Assembly (NCBI RefSeq): GCF_943193045.1
Contig: NZ_CALPCN010000004.1
Location: forward strand, 124,001 to 188,000
Direction: 5' to 3'
Length of the DNA stretch: 64,000 bases
From: Pumilibacter muris
GTDB taxonomy: Bacteria > Bacillota > Clostridia > Christensenellales > Pumilibacteraceae
Shown here: in pieces, positions 49,523-57,988 of the stretch
Position numbering within the stretch: the stretch's first letter is position 1
Layout: each line of letters starts with the position of its first letter
Position numbers and translations under genes: made by a program
The notes under the pieces: generated by a model
Database searches by the model: none
Told to the model about the DNA's origin: nothing
The model's input: only the letters and a program-made list of their open reading frames with translations

Positions 49523-50989
49523 ATGACAAACAAGCTAAGTGCAAAAAGTTTTTTAATTGCGCTTTTGGCTTTTTGCTTGTTCGTTTCGGTAGTGTATGGC
49601 GGGTGGCAGTCGCTACCCGCTTATGCCGAAGAAAGAGTTTATACGAACGTGCTCGCGGACTTGCAAAAAGACGAAATGTTTAATGTCATAAACTATCCGG
49701 AAATAGATGATCCTGCGAATGATCTATTCGGCGTTGTACAAGTAATTCAAATAGCGGAAAGCGCAAGCGGTGAATTGTATTTGTATACATATCAGCCGAG
49801 CAACAAAGCAAAACAACTTACCGCTACCGAAGTAAATATGTCGCTGTCTAAAACCGTTGATGGAACAAGCCTTTTTCCGCTCACGCTTTTGAACGCCAAC
49901 GGCGTGTTTTGTAAATATCTTGTAGGGGGTATTATTGTTTCTAATGACGATACGCGCTATTACAATATATCTAGCATTTACCGCGATTGGGACAAAGATA
50001 TAGATGGTGAAACGGGTAACGACAATACAAAAAATGCGGTGTCTTTTGAGGTGGGTAAAGTTTATAAAGTAGAAACGGAAGATGGTGACGCAAAATATTC
50101 TTGTGAGAAAATAGACGTTATAGAAATACTTAACCCGTTTGCGGGTTTCTTATCATACTATGACGGTTTGCATTGGGATTTTTTATTTAATGTGGCGCAT
50201 TACACCGACGTGCATTATATAGCGTTCGATACGGATTTTCCCATAGATACCTTACAAGAGGCGGATATATCGTATTATACGCAATCTTATACTCGTAAAA
50301 GTATCGGCGGTAGGGTCGAGTGGTCGTATGGTGATAGGGTACAACAGCCGAAGGCAACTATTAAGGGGGAGCAAACGGGCGAAAATGCGGGCGACGGATT
50401 TTTGGGTGTAAAATATACGTGGAAACGTATTCAAAGTACCGAGGACTTCAAAAAGACAGTAGAGCTTACGTCGGAAGCACAAACGGAAATAGATAAGACA
50501 AAGTGGGTCTTGGTCTTTTTGGAAACGCCGTTTACTCAAAGCGAGGTGGCTACGATGGCAGGACACGAAAAGCGCCAAAACGGCACTAAGGTATCGGAAG
50601 TAACGATATTGCGGTTGCAATTTGTAACTGCCGGAAAACATTATAATCTTGGTACTGTATCTGACAAAATTACCGAAGGGGATAAACCGAGCGGCGGAGC
50701 ACCGGCGTTAGGTTGGCTTGACTTGCTTTGTAAGTGGTTAGAGCAAGTAACGGGAGTGCCGGCGTGGGTATGGAAAATCGTAATTTGCTTATTGCCGCTT
50801 GTTATTGTTCTGCCTATATTGGCGGCGATTTTTCCTATTGTGGGACAAGTCTTGGCAATCGCGTTTAAGGGAATAGCGTTCGCATTTATTTGGCTGTTTA
50901 AGGGGCTATGGTGGCTTATAAGTTTGCCATTTAAGGGAATTGCTGCGCTTGTGCAAAAAATAAAGAATAAAGGGGGCGGCGGAGAATGA
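49523..50989 (+). CDS. large anchored virion/assembly protein of P3
   Basis: 488 residues. Signal peptide (1-36, ends AYA), a long extracellular beta-rich domain (about 37-400), then a hydrophobic C-terminal region with two or three helices (about 415-475; VWKIVICLLPLVIVLPILAAIF) and a Lys/Gly tail. It holds the gene VI position between adhesin and zot and overlaps zot by ATGA. Unlike the 281-287 residue proteins of P1/P2 in sequence and size. Could be a second tip protein or a membrane export component. Confidence 0.65.
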   Translation: MTNKLSAKSFLIALLAFCLFVSVVYGGWQSLPAYAEERVYTNVLADLQKDEMFNVINYPEIDDPANDLFGVVQVIQIAESASGELYLYTYQPSNKAKQLTATEVNMSLSKTVDGTSLFPLTLLNANGVFCKYLVGGIIVSNDDTRYYNISSIYRDWDKDIDGETGNDNTKNAVSFEVGKVYKVETEDGDAKYSCEKIDVIEILNPFAGFLSYYDGLHWDFLFNVAHYTDVHYIAFDTDFPIDTLQEADISYYTQSYTRKSIGGRVEWSYGDRVQQPKATIKGEQTGENAGDGFLGVKYTWKRIQSTEDFKKTVELTSEAQTEIDKTKWVLVFLETPFTQSEVATMAGHEKRQNGTKVSEVTILRLQFVTAGKHYNLGTVSDKITEGDKPSGGAPALGWLDLLCKWLEQVTGVPAWVWKIVICLLPLVIVLPILAAIFPIVGQVLAIAFKGIAFAFIWLFKGLWWLISLPFKGIAALVQKIKNKGGGGE

Positions 50990-51807
50990 TAACAATAATC
51001 TTTGCGCCGCCTCGAACCGGCAAGACTTGTTTTATGACGCACGTAGCGCACGAAACGGCGTTTGATCGCGAACGCAATAAGCGTATGCAACGTGAGATTT
51101 TTAATAAACAGCAGAATGGCTTTGACGCCATACAAACTATCCCCATACACTGCGTTTCGGCGAACTATGATATGACGTTCCATAAATACCGTTACAGTCC
51201 GCGAATGAGCCGTAGAATAAATCCGTATAGATTGGGATTTGCAAATCCGTTTGTAGAAACGCATTTTAATTTACCGTTTGAGACGATTTGCATTACCGAA
51301 GCCCAAAAATATCTCAATAGCCGTATGTCTAGGTATTTTCCGGATTGGCAGTCACGCTGGTATGAGCAACACGGACACAATGACTTGGATATTTGGCTGG
51401 ATACGCAAAGACCGATGCTTATTGACGTAAACATACGCGAGCTATCGCAGTTTATAGAAATTCTACGGTTAGAGTTTTCGTATGACGGCTATGGCAGAGT
51501 GAACGGTTTGCGCTGGCATATTCGTAGGATAGAAAACAGCTCACTGTTTGACAAGTATATGCAAAGCGGCAAGCAAGATAAGTCCTGCTATGCCGAGGAC
51601 GTGGTAACGGCGAATTATAATGTGTTCGACTGTTACGACAGCCAGTGTTGTAAACCGAAATTCTATGACGGGCATTTCGATCAAGACTTTGACTATTCCG
51701 TAGCTACTCCCACCGAGCAAACGCTGGAAGGGTACATACGGTACTTGGAAGAAAACGACGACGAACTGCCCGAAGGATTCTATCAGAAAAGAGGGAAAGT
51801 CGCATGA
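50986..51807 (+). CDS. Zot/pI-type phage assembly ATPase of P3, altered Walker B
   Basis: 273 residues. Walker A APPRTGKT (7-14). The Walker B equivalent is ICITEAQKYLNSR: the catalytic Glu (E104) is kept but the Mg-coordinating Asp is Thr (T103). Remaining Zot hallmarks match P1/P2 (WYEQHGHNDLDIWLDTQRPMLIDVNIREL). Overlaps both neighbours by four bases. Hydrolysis may be weaker, or the Thr may coordinate the metal. Confidence 0.88.
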   Translation: MITIIFAPPRTGKTCFMTHVAHETAFDRERNKRMQREIFNKQQNGFDAIQTIPIHCVSANYDMTFHKYRYSPRMSRRINPYRLGFANPFVETHFNLPFETICITEAQKYLNSRMSRYFPDWQSRWYEQHGHNDLDIWLDTQRPMLIDVNIRELSQFIEILRLEFSYDGYGRVNGLRWHIRRIENSSLFDKYMQSGKQDKSCYAEDVVTANYNVFDCYDSQCCKPKFYDGHFDQDFDYSVATPTEQTLEGYIRYLEENDDELPEGFYQKRGKVA

Positions 51808-52040
51808 TAAACTACAATAAAAATAAGCTTATAAACGAGTGCTTGAGTAAGTATTACGAAACTTTTGCGCGCACGCTGGATACCGCCGACTTCGTGCCGG
51901 CGGAATACAACGATAAGATTAACGCTTACATTTTCAAGAATATGAAGAAGGCGTTTAAGCGTGTGGATAAAGAAGATAAGCGTTTCCAAAAAGCGCTTCG
52001 TCAAAAAGCAAAAGCTAAAACTAAAAAAGGAGGTAAGTAA
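51804..52040 (+). CDS. small Lys-rich protein of P3 after zot
   Basis: 78 residues, ATGA overlap with zot. Ends in a basic helix (KALRQKAKAKTKKGGK). Same location and character as the Lys/Ala-rich proteins of P1/P2 but half their length. Function unknown. Confidence 0.6.
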   Translation: MINYNKNKLINECLSKYYETFARTLDTADFVPAEYNDKINAYIFKNMKKAFKRVDKEDKRFQKALRQKAKAKTKKGGK

Positions 52041-52042
52041 GC

Positions 52043-52255
52043 GTGGGATTTTTCAGTAGAAGGCAAAAGCGTTTGGCGCGAAAGTACACTGCCGGTGAAC
52101 TCAAAAGCTGTTATCATTACAGTGAAAACGAGTTGAGAGAGGTAGCCGAGAACGGCGACAAAAAAGCACTCAAACGCGCAATGAAAGTACACGGTAATAT
52201 CGAGTACGCTATGTTATTCAGATGCACGCCGGAGTATAGTAAACGGCGTAAATAA
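52043..52255 (+). CDS. small basic protein of P3
   Basis: 70 residues from GTG 52043, 9 nt after AAGGAGG. Basic with a helical ELREVAENGDKKALKRAMKVHG segment. No counterpart in P1/P2 and no family recognised. Lies between the Lys-rich gene and rep. Confidence 0.55.
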   Translation: MGFFSRRQKRLARKYTAGELKSCYHYSENELREVAENGDKKALKRAMKVHGNIEYAMLFRCTPEYSKRRK

Positions 52256-52282
52256 TACGGTTATCCCTCGTAAAAATTCAGT

Positions 52283-53305
52283 ATGTCTTACGGAGAAACA
52301 AAAGTCTATTTTGACGGTAGTCACTACATAGCGATACCGCATACCGAACGTAAGAATAAGAGTAGACCGAAACGGATCGAGGAGCAGATAATCGTTACGC
52401 AAGAACCAGAAGGCCCTGTCACCGAAAAGGTGGCAGAGCCTTTAATCCCTTGCATGAGCGACGAAACGAGCGCGATTGAGCAAGTGGGCGAGTCGCGTGA
52501 GCAAATGCCGTCAACGCCTATTATAAAGGTGCAAACAATGACGAGAAAAGAACTGTTTGACGAACTGTATAAGAAATATATAATGCTGAAAAAGCGCGAG
52601 AGAAAAGAGCGGATAATAGAAGAAATGATGCCGTACTTCGATACGGTGGAAGAAACCAAAACTTATGTGGATATAGGCTTTGATCGGAAACTGCGGAATT
52701 TGATTTGCCGCCGTGTGCGTATGGTGCGTAAAGCAAACTTAGCGCGCTTTAATTACTTTTGTACGTTTACTTATGAAGATAAATTGCATAGCGAAGATAC
52801 GTTCAAAAAGAGTTTACAAACGTGCTTTCGTAACTTCTGCTACCGTAAGGCGTGGAAGTATATGGGGGTATGGGAACGCTCGCCGGAAAAGCAACGTTTG
52901 CATTTTCACGGCCTTTTTGCCATACCCGAAAACACTTTGCCGGATGAATTAACGCAAATACGTGACTATTCGACCAAAGGGAAGCGAATGCAAGTAAGCA
53001 CGCAATGCGATTACTTTACTAAGCGTTTCGGGCGTAACGATTTCAAAGAATTAGACCCGCGGTTACTTGGCGAGTCGATTAAGTATTTGATGAAGTATAT
53101 CGAAAAGACGGGCGAAAAGATTGTGTACAGCAAAGGACTGTACCAATACTTTATCTCGGACATTATGGATGAGGACGTAGTATGCGCGATAGGGCAAGAA
53201 GATAAAAAACTCTTGCTGTTCGATACTTTCAACTGCTGGGACGAAGGCGTATATATGGGGCGCGTAAGTCCCGAAGTAATAGCGCAAATGCGAAAGAGCA
53301 ACTGA
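52283..53305 (+). CDS. HUH rolling-circle replication initiator of P3
   Basis: 340 residues. N-terminal acidic/low-complexity stretch (about 30-80), then motif I FCTFTYEDK (159-167), HUH motif H207-F-H209, and Tyr motif Y268-LMK-Y272. Two closely spaced Tyr recall phage and plasmid Reps able to carry out two successive cleavages. Different family from the P1 and P2 Reps. Large hairpins follow its stop by 2 bp. Confidence 0.83.
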   Translation: MSYGETKVYFDGSHYIAIPHTERKNKSRPKRIEEQIIVTQEPEGPVTEKVAEPLIPCMSDETSAIEQVGESREQMPSTPIIKVQTMTRKELFDELYKKYIMLKKRERKERIIEEMMPYFDTVEETKTYVDIGFDRKLRNLICRRVRMVRKANLARFNYFCTFTYEDKLHSEDTFKKSLQTCFRNFCYRKAWKYMGVWERSPEKQRLHFHGLFAIPENTLPDELTQIRDYSTKGKRMQVSTQCDYFTKRFGRNDFKELDPRLLGESIKYLMKYIEKTGEKIVYSKGLYQYFISDIMDEDVVCAIGQEDKKLLLFDTFNCWDEGVYMGRVSPEVIAQMRKSN

Positions 53306-53307
53306 CA

Positions 53308-53482
53308 GCGCAACGGCGTAAAAAAATACGGCGAGCACGATAAGCCTGCGCGTGCCGCCGTATTTTAGCCGTTGCGCGGTTGCGATTGAGCGTTTGGTGA
53401 GTTCGGTTGGTGGGTGCGTGGCGTGCGCTTGGTTGGGCGAGCGCAGCGAGCCCACTTGTATCAAGACAAGCGCACGCCACGC
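53308..53482. repeat. twin long hairpins after rep: candidate origin/packaging signal of P3
   Basis: Hairpin 1 (53308-53377): GCGCAACGGC/GCCGTTGCGC outer, AATACGGCG/CGCCGTATT middle, GCACG/CGTGC inner. Hairpin 2 (53416-53482): perfect 15-bp GCGTGGCGTGCGCTT with AAGCGCACGCCACGC. No T runs. Ff phages have packaging and origin hairpins in the same kind of intergenic region. Confidence 0.6.
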
Positions 53483-53515
53483 TCTCAAAGCGGTTAAAGT
53501 CAATGTAATTTTGCG

Positions 53516-54037
53516 TTATAAATATTGATTTAGAATAAACAGTTCGATTTGCTTATTTTGCTTTTTTGCATATTCTATCGTGTTGAATGTGCCGCCGGTT
53601 TTTATGCTTTCATTCCAAAAAGCGAAAATTACGTCGGAATTATTGACCATGTATTTATTGCGTTTTTGCATACAATCGGGAGTATAGGCATCAGATACAT
53701 AAGTGACTTTATCGGCTTTTTGTAGTAACTCGGTATACTTAGCTTTATCTTCGGGGGACCAATTCTTTTCTTGTCCTTTGCAAGGAACGGCTATTTCTAA
53801 TTGTATTTCGGGATAAACATTATCACGGAATTCAATAACGATTTCGGCAAAGTCAGTATCGACACCGAGTGCGCCACCGCAAATAAAATAGTTATAGCCG
53901 TGCTTATGTATAAACCATTTAATGTAACAAGCCATTGCTTCAAGATAGTCTTGATGGCTGTCACATTCTTTGTTGGCGTAGTCCCACGGGAAACTATTAG
54001 GACGATGACCGGTTACGCCGCATACTTTCTTTGCCAT
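53516..54037 (-). CDS. SLOG-family (YpsA/DUF1273-like) protein
   Basis: 173 residues from ATG 54037 (GGAGG, 7-nt spacing). VCGVTGHRPNSFPW at the N-terminus, CGGALGVDTDFAEIV and SDVIFAFWNESIKTGGTFNTIEYA match the Rossmann-like SLOG fold of the YpsA group, thought to bind nucleotides or nucleotide-derived signals. SLOG proteins occur in several defence systems as signal sensors. It is divergent from the HTH gene at 54166 across two shared operators. Confidence 0.82.
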   Translation of the reverse strand: MAKKVCGVTGHRPNSFPWDYANKECDSHQDYLEAMACYIKWFIHKHGYNYFICGGALGVDTDFAEIVIEFRDNVYPEIQLEIAVPCKGQEKNWSPEDKAKYTELLQKADKVTYVSDAYTPDCMQKRNKYMVNNSDVIFAFWNESIKTGGTFNTIEYAKKQNKQIELFILNQYL

Positions 54038-54085
54038 ATCGATGCCTCCATAGGTATTATACACGAAAATTATCAAAAGTCCAAC

Positions 54086-54152
54086 TATTCACCAATGAGT
54101 GAATATAAATATTTTGTAAAAGCCTATAATATAATCACTAATGAGTGATTAT
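54086..54152. promoter_or_regulatory. paired operators between SLOG and HTH genes
   Basis: TATTCACCAATGAGTGAATA (54086-54105) and the longer TCACTAATGAGTGA-centred palindrome (54131-54152), with TATAAT (54125-54130) between. Both divergent genes are probably under the HTH protein. Confidence 0.65.
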
Positions 54153-54165
54153 ATGGAGACGACGA

Positions 54166-54405
54166 ATGACGTTAAATGAGGCGCTTTCTATTAGAATTGA
54201 CGAACTATTGGCGGAGAAGGGGATAACACAATATCGGTTAGCGATAAAGAGTGGATTATCGTCCGAAGCAATATCTAAAATTCGATTGCAGAAAAATAAA
54301 ATGTGTGCAATTAATATTATTTACGAAATAGCGCAAGGTTTTGATATGACTTTAGAGGAATTTTTCAGTGGGTCATTGTTTAGCAAAGAAAACATAACCG
54401 ATTAG
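54166..54405 (+). CDS. XRE-family HTH regulator of the P3 cargo
   Basis: 79 residues from ATG 54166 (GGAGACGACGA upstream). HTH: GITQYRLAIKSGLSSEAISKIRLQKNK, then the helical YEIAQGFDMTLEEFFSG tail. Operators lie directly upstream. Sits between the SLOG gene and the metallopeptidase; HTH/metallopeptidase pairs (ImmA/ImmR type) often form derepression switches. Confidence 0.8.
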   Translation: MTLNEALSIRIDELLAEKGITQYRLAIKSGLSSEAISKIRLQKNKMCAINIIYEIAQGFDMTLEEFFSGSLFSKENITD

Positions 54406-54572
54406 ACACGATAGTAAGGTCAAAATAAATAGAAAGTTCATGGAATAGTCGTTTTATTGCGGCTATTTTTTTATTATAGTATACTGATTTAACGAAGCAG
54501 CTTAAAGAATGGATTAAACACATTATAGGATAATCCTTCTATACTATTACTTAATAACAGAAAGGAAGAACT

Positions 54573-55298
54573 ATGGGATTAAAATTAGATTTACATGGGT
54601 TTAGCAATAGAGAAATAAATATTATTTATAATATGGTGGATGACTATATAAAGCTAATGAAAGTGGATGTAAGCAATATGCAATTAACAATTGCCAATAT
54701 ACCTGCGCGCGTTTGTCCAATAACTTGCCCCAAGCGTTTGAATGTGTGGTTGCAAGTAGATTGTGCAATATACTTGTGTCATCAAACAAATTATTGGTGT
54801 CAAATGATTTATCAGCTTGCACATGAGCTCGGACATTTTTTTATGAAGTGCTATCCTGAAAAGAATAATTTTAAATGGATATCAGAATGTTTATGTGAAA
54901 TGTGTTCTATAGTATTTCTTTACCGCTCTATGACATTTTTCAAGTATTTTGAGCCAAGTTATGTTAATTCAGCACAAGGCTATATAAACGATCATTTGCA
55001 AAAGTCGTTATCATATTCGGCATTGACTTGTTCCAAGTTGGTTGCAAACGCAATAGAAGCGTTAGAAAGTGATCCAACGGAAAATGGCACTGTTGGAAGA
55101 CCGAGAAACTGCTATATAGCCGCTAAATTGTTTAATGCTGTTGGTTATGATGCGATGGGAATGTCGGCGATATGTTTGTTTGAGGATTTATCGCGGGCAG
55201 AAACCGTAAAAGAATTTTTTGATATGTGGTTAGAAAAATGTCGATCTGATGATGAGATGTATTTTGTTCAAACTATTAGGGAAACCGTTGGTATATAG
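54573..55298 (+). CDS. HExxH zinc metallopeptidase-like protein
   Basis: 241 residues, AAAGGAAG upstream. H84-E85-L86-G87-H88 with downstream Glu candidates E105/E109 (SECLCEM) makes a gluzincin-like site similar to ImmA/IrrE peptidases, but the surrounding sequence is not a clear match. It may cleave the neighbouring HTH repressor in response to a signal. The region is noticeably AT-rich compared with the phage core. Substrate inferred from position only. Confidence 0.65.
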   Translation: MGLKLDLHGFSNREINIIYNMVDDYIKLMKVDVSNMQLTIANIPARVCPITCPKRLNVWLQVDCAIYLCHQTNYWCQMIYQLAHELGHFFMKCYPEKNNFKWISECLCEMCSIVFLYRSMTFFKYFEPSYVNSAQGYINDHLQKSLSYSALTCSKLVANAIEALESDPTENGTVGRPRNCYIAAKLFNAVGYDAMGMSAICLFEDLSRAETVKEFFDMWLEKCRSDDEMYFVQTIRETVGI

Positions 55299-55341
55299 AA
55301 TTGTTTGATTATTTTACATAGTATGATGATGGAGTATTAGT

Positions 55342-55545
55342 ATGAAAAAGATATTGAAGAATGCTATTCGCTGTAATAAATGTGGTGAAATTATTGAGTC
55401 TAAAAGCGAACATGATTATGTGACTTGTCAATGTGGCGCGTGTGCTGTTGACGGAGGGCATGATTATCTTCGCAGATGTGCACCGAGTCAAGATGCGTAT
55501 ACCGAATTATCCGAATTTATGGAAGAAAATAGCGGACACTCTTGA
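55342..55545 (+). CDS. DUF7695-like zinc-ribbon protein
   Basis: 67 residues. IRCNKCGEIIESKSEHDYVTC, then QCGACAVDGGHDYLRRC: two CxxC-type pairs as in the small family annotated DUF7695. Widespread in Firmicutes, function unknown. Its last bases lie at the start of the promoter of the next unit. Confidence 0.7.
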   Translation: MKKILKNAIRCNKCGEIIESKSEHDYVTCQCGACAVDGGHDYLRRCAPSQDAYTELSEFMEENSGHS

Positions 55546-55763
55546 CAAATTAAATTCTATATGATATAAATAAAGAGTAATCAATATTTTGGTGCATACC
55601 TTTATAGCGATTACACTATTCATCTCACTTATCCTTATGGATAACCGGAGAGGCAAGCGGAAATACATTGTGTAGCAATGTAACCGATAAAACACTAATA
55701 TTCTGTAGTATTCGTGTATGCTCTTTCCTGAATAGGAGAGAGCATTTTTATTTGGAGGATAAT
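55542..55763 (+). promoter_or_regulatory. promoter plus structured leader with terminator before the HNH gene
   Basis: TTGACA (55542-55547), 17 bp, TATAAA (55565-55570). A leader of about 180 nt follows with a TTATCC/GGATAA hairpin, a TACATTG/CAATGTA hairpin, and finally TGCTCTTTCCT/AGGAGAGAGCA (55719-55744) with TTTTTATTT, an intrinsic terminator that ends on the ribosome site GGAGG (55754-55758). This is an attenuator layout; ligand or trigger unknown. Confidence 0.6.
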
Positions 55764-56411
55764 ATGGCAACAGCAAGCGAATTGTGGGAACGTGTCTTTG
55801 GTAAAGGAGTGCAAGATGCTACAGATTACACGGGACGTCCGATGAAGAAGGCAGCATATAATCAAAGCGGTTCAGCGTATGGCTGGGTTTTGGAATACAT
55901 ATTGCCGTTAGATAAAGGTGGCTTGAAAGAAACAAGCAATATGCACATTGTTAGCTACGAAGCCTGTGCACTGCGTGGCGGAAAGATTACCTATACAATA
56001 GATGGGAATCGCTTTCAGGTACAAAAAGACGGCCGCGGTGGACGCGCTATTTATAAAATAGGTGATAAGCGTATAAGCTTCTGGGAAAGGGAATTTGGTA
56101 ATGTTGATGAGGCTGAAGACTTTACGGGGCGGACTATTCTTAAATGCGCCTATGGCCAAAATAATTCGCGGTACGGTTGGGATATAGACCATATTATGCC
56201 ACTGTCAAAAGGCGGTAAAGATACTGATGAAAACAAGCAGATAGTTCACGTCGATACCAATGATGAAAAGCAAGATAAAATAACATTTGTTTCCGATAAC
56301 GGCAAAACTTATCAGGTGCAAAAATCATCAAACAATTCTCCCGAATATTGGGCTAACGGATATGACTATTCGGACAAAAAATACTGTATGGTCGAAATTA
56401 TAAATGATTAA
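55764..56411 (+). CDS. HNH endonuclease-like protein with tandem duplicated domain
   Basis: 215 residues from ATG 55764 (GGAGG, 5-nt spacing). Two homologous repeats: residues 6-88 and 105-187, each with WER.FG, DYTGR or DFTGR, AY, YGW, P..KGG and YQVQK-type ends. Repeat 2 keeps an HNH-type site (D142-H143, N158, H162). Repeat 1 has E44-Y45 in place of Asp-His and is probably inactive. Expected nuclease acting on DNA or RNA. It stands first in a two-gene unit 14 bp before the 461-residue protein, behind an attenuator-like leader. Confidence 0.75.
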   Translation: MATASELWERVFGKGVQDATDYTGRPMKKAAYNQSGSAYGWVLEYILPLDKGGLKETSNMHIVSYEACALRGGKITYTIDGNRFQVQKDGRGGRAIYKIGDKRISFWEREFGNVDEAEDFTGRTILKCAYGQNNSRYGWDIDHIMPLSKGGKDTDENKQIVHVDTNDEKQDKITFVSDNGKTYQVQKSSNNSPEYWANGYDYSDKKYCMVEIIND

Positions 56412-56425
56412 CAGGAGAAAATAAA

Positions 56426-57811
56426 ATGAGGGTATTATCCACAAAATTGAAAATGGAAGAATGTTTTAACGAACAGGACTTTATTGATATAGTCATTAAG
56501 TGGTTAAAAAAGGCCGGTCCGTATAAATCTATTGGCGAGCAATTTGAGCTGACTGAGAAAAAATATGGACAGAAGCTTAATGCAGAGTATTGTGATTTGC
56601 AAACTCAAAAAATAATACGAGATAAAACGACTTACTATATGTTAAAACTCGGACAAGATTTCCATAATCAAAATTGGACAACGGAGATCATTTATGCTGA
56701 AACCGACAGCAAAATAGTATATTTTCATATGGATTGTTCCGGCGATGTTTCATTGTTTGATGAAACTCCTAAAATGAGGACGGAAGTTATACGCGACTTC
56801 ATAAACAGCGGTAAGCTTGTACAATCGGCAATGAAGATAGGTGCGTACCCTATAGAATTAAACGATGATACCGTCAATATGGTTGCGGAATATATTGCAG
56901 GGAAAGTTGATAATGAAATCCCGATTGTATTTGCTTCACAATATTTCGATTCGTCTGCCTATCCGATTTCTTTGGAGCCGCTTGCGGAGATTTTATCTGG
57001 GACAGCTCATATCGTTTATTCCAACAATGAATTTACGCGTTTATTGAGAGATAAAACAAAAGGCAAAGCATATGTGCCGTTTAATGGTGGGGTGGCAATA
57101 TATAGTAAAAATCAAAAAGCAAAACAGCTGCGGAAATTTGATGTGTACCACGGTGGAACACTTGATACGCAAGTTGTGCAAGAAGTTACACGCATAGTGA
57201 ACGCGCAAGTGGATAAAACTGCGCCTTCTTGGGATGCTCTCGTAATAGCTGAACAATCGGAACTATTAGAAGTAGCTGAAGGGCTTGATGAAAGAGCCAA
57301 GCGTGATGCGTTGCGTATTGAAGAACTCGGTCAAGAAAATGTGCGCTTGAAAGCGAGAATAGAGTATCTTGAGGCTGCCCTTGCTGAGCGTAATTCAGAG
57401 CAAAGGCTTATAACTAAATCTGATATTCCTGAATTTTTTGATGGCGAACAAAACGATCTTATCGTTACTATTCTTAAAAAGGAATTGAAGAATTGCGGGG
57501 ATAGCACGAAAACTCGAAAATATGAGTTGCTTTCTAATATTGTGGGACTTAATCCTTATATTGGCAACCAACAAAAAATGTTTGAACGAATTAAGGAAAT
57601 ATTCTCGGACGGAGAAACGATGACCGCTCCCGAACGTTCGGAGATTGAAAAAATGGGATTTGAAATATCGGGCGATGGGAAGCATTATAAATTGAAATTT
57701 ATGGGAAGTGACAAATATTGTTATCTACTTTCCAAAACTCCTAGTGATACAAATCGCGGTGGCAAAAATACAGTAGCGAGAATTATTGACGGATTGTCGG
57801 TATACAAGTAA
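56426..57811 (+). CDS. unrecognised 461-residue coiled-coil protein
   Basis: AGGAG 8 nt before the ATG. No signal peptide or membrane helix. N-terminal alpha/beta region (1-270) with PIVFASQYFDSSAYPISLEPL, a coiled coil (about 283-323), a helical linker, and a C-terminal module (about 405-461; GFEISGDGKHYKLKF then TPSDTNRGGKN) reminiscent of small dsRBD/HicA-like folds seen in defence proteins. No catalytic motif is clear. Cotranscribed with the HNH gene, so the pair may form a recognition-plus-nuclease complex. Function not known. Confidence 0.6.
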   Translation: MRVLSTKLKMEECFNEQDFIDIVIKWLKKAGPYKSIGEQFELTEKKYGQKLNAEYCDLQTQKIIRDKTTYYMLKLGQDFHNQNWTTEIIYAETDSKIVYFHMDCSGDVSLFDETPKMRTEVIRDFINSGKLVQSAMKIGAYPIELNDDTVNMVAEYIAGKVDNEIPIVFASQYFDSSAYPISLEPLAEILSGTAHIVYSNNEFTRLLRDKTKGKAYVPFNGGVAIYSKNQKAKQLRKFDVYHGGTLDTQVVQEVTRIVNAQVDKTAPSWDALVIAEQSELLEVAEGLDERAKRDALRIEELGQENVRLKARIEYLEAALAERNSEQRLITKSDIPEFFDGEQNDLIVTILKKELKNCGDSTKTRKYELLSNIVGLNPYIGNQQKMFERIKEIFSDGETMTAPERSEIEKMGFEISGDGKHYKLKFMGSDKYCYLLSKTPSDTNRGGKNTVARIIDGLSVYK

Positions 57812-57918
57812 AGAACACATGACAAACTGCAAAACGAGTGATTAGAGTTACCATTAATATTATTTTATATTAGTGATTTTTTAAAGTTTTACTATATCAC
57901 TGTGGTGATACAATGCTT

Positions 57919-57960
57919 AGGCTTTATGCTATTTAATATGGCGTAAAGCCTTTTGTTTTT
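57919..57960 (+). terminator. terminator of the HNH operon
   Basis: AGGCTTTATGC/GCGTAAAGCCT stem with an 11-nt loop, then TTTGTTTTT. Confidence 0.85.
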
Positions 57961-57988
57961 AGTGTTTTTATAAGTTACCTCGAATACG

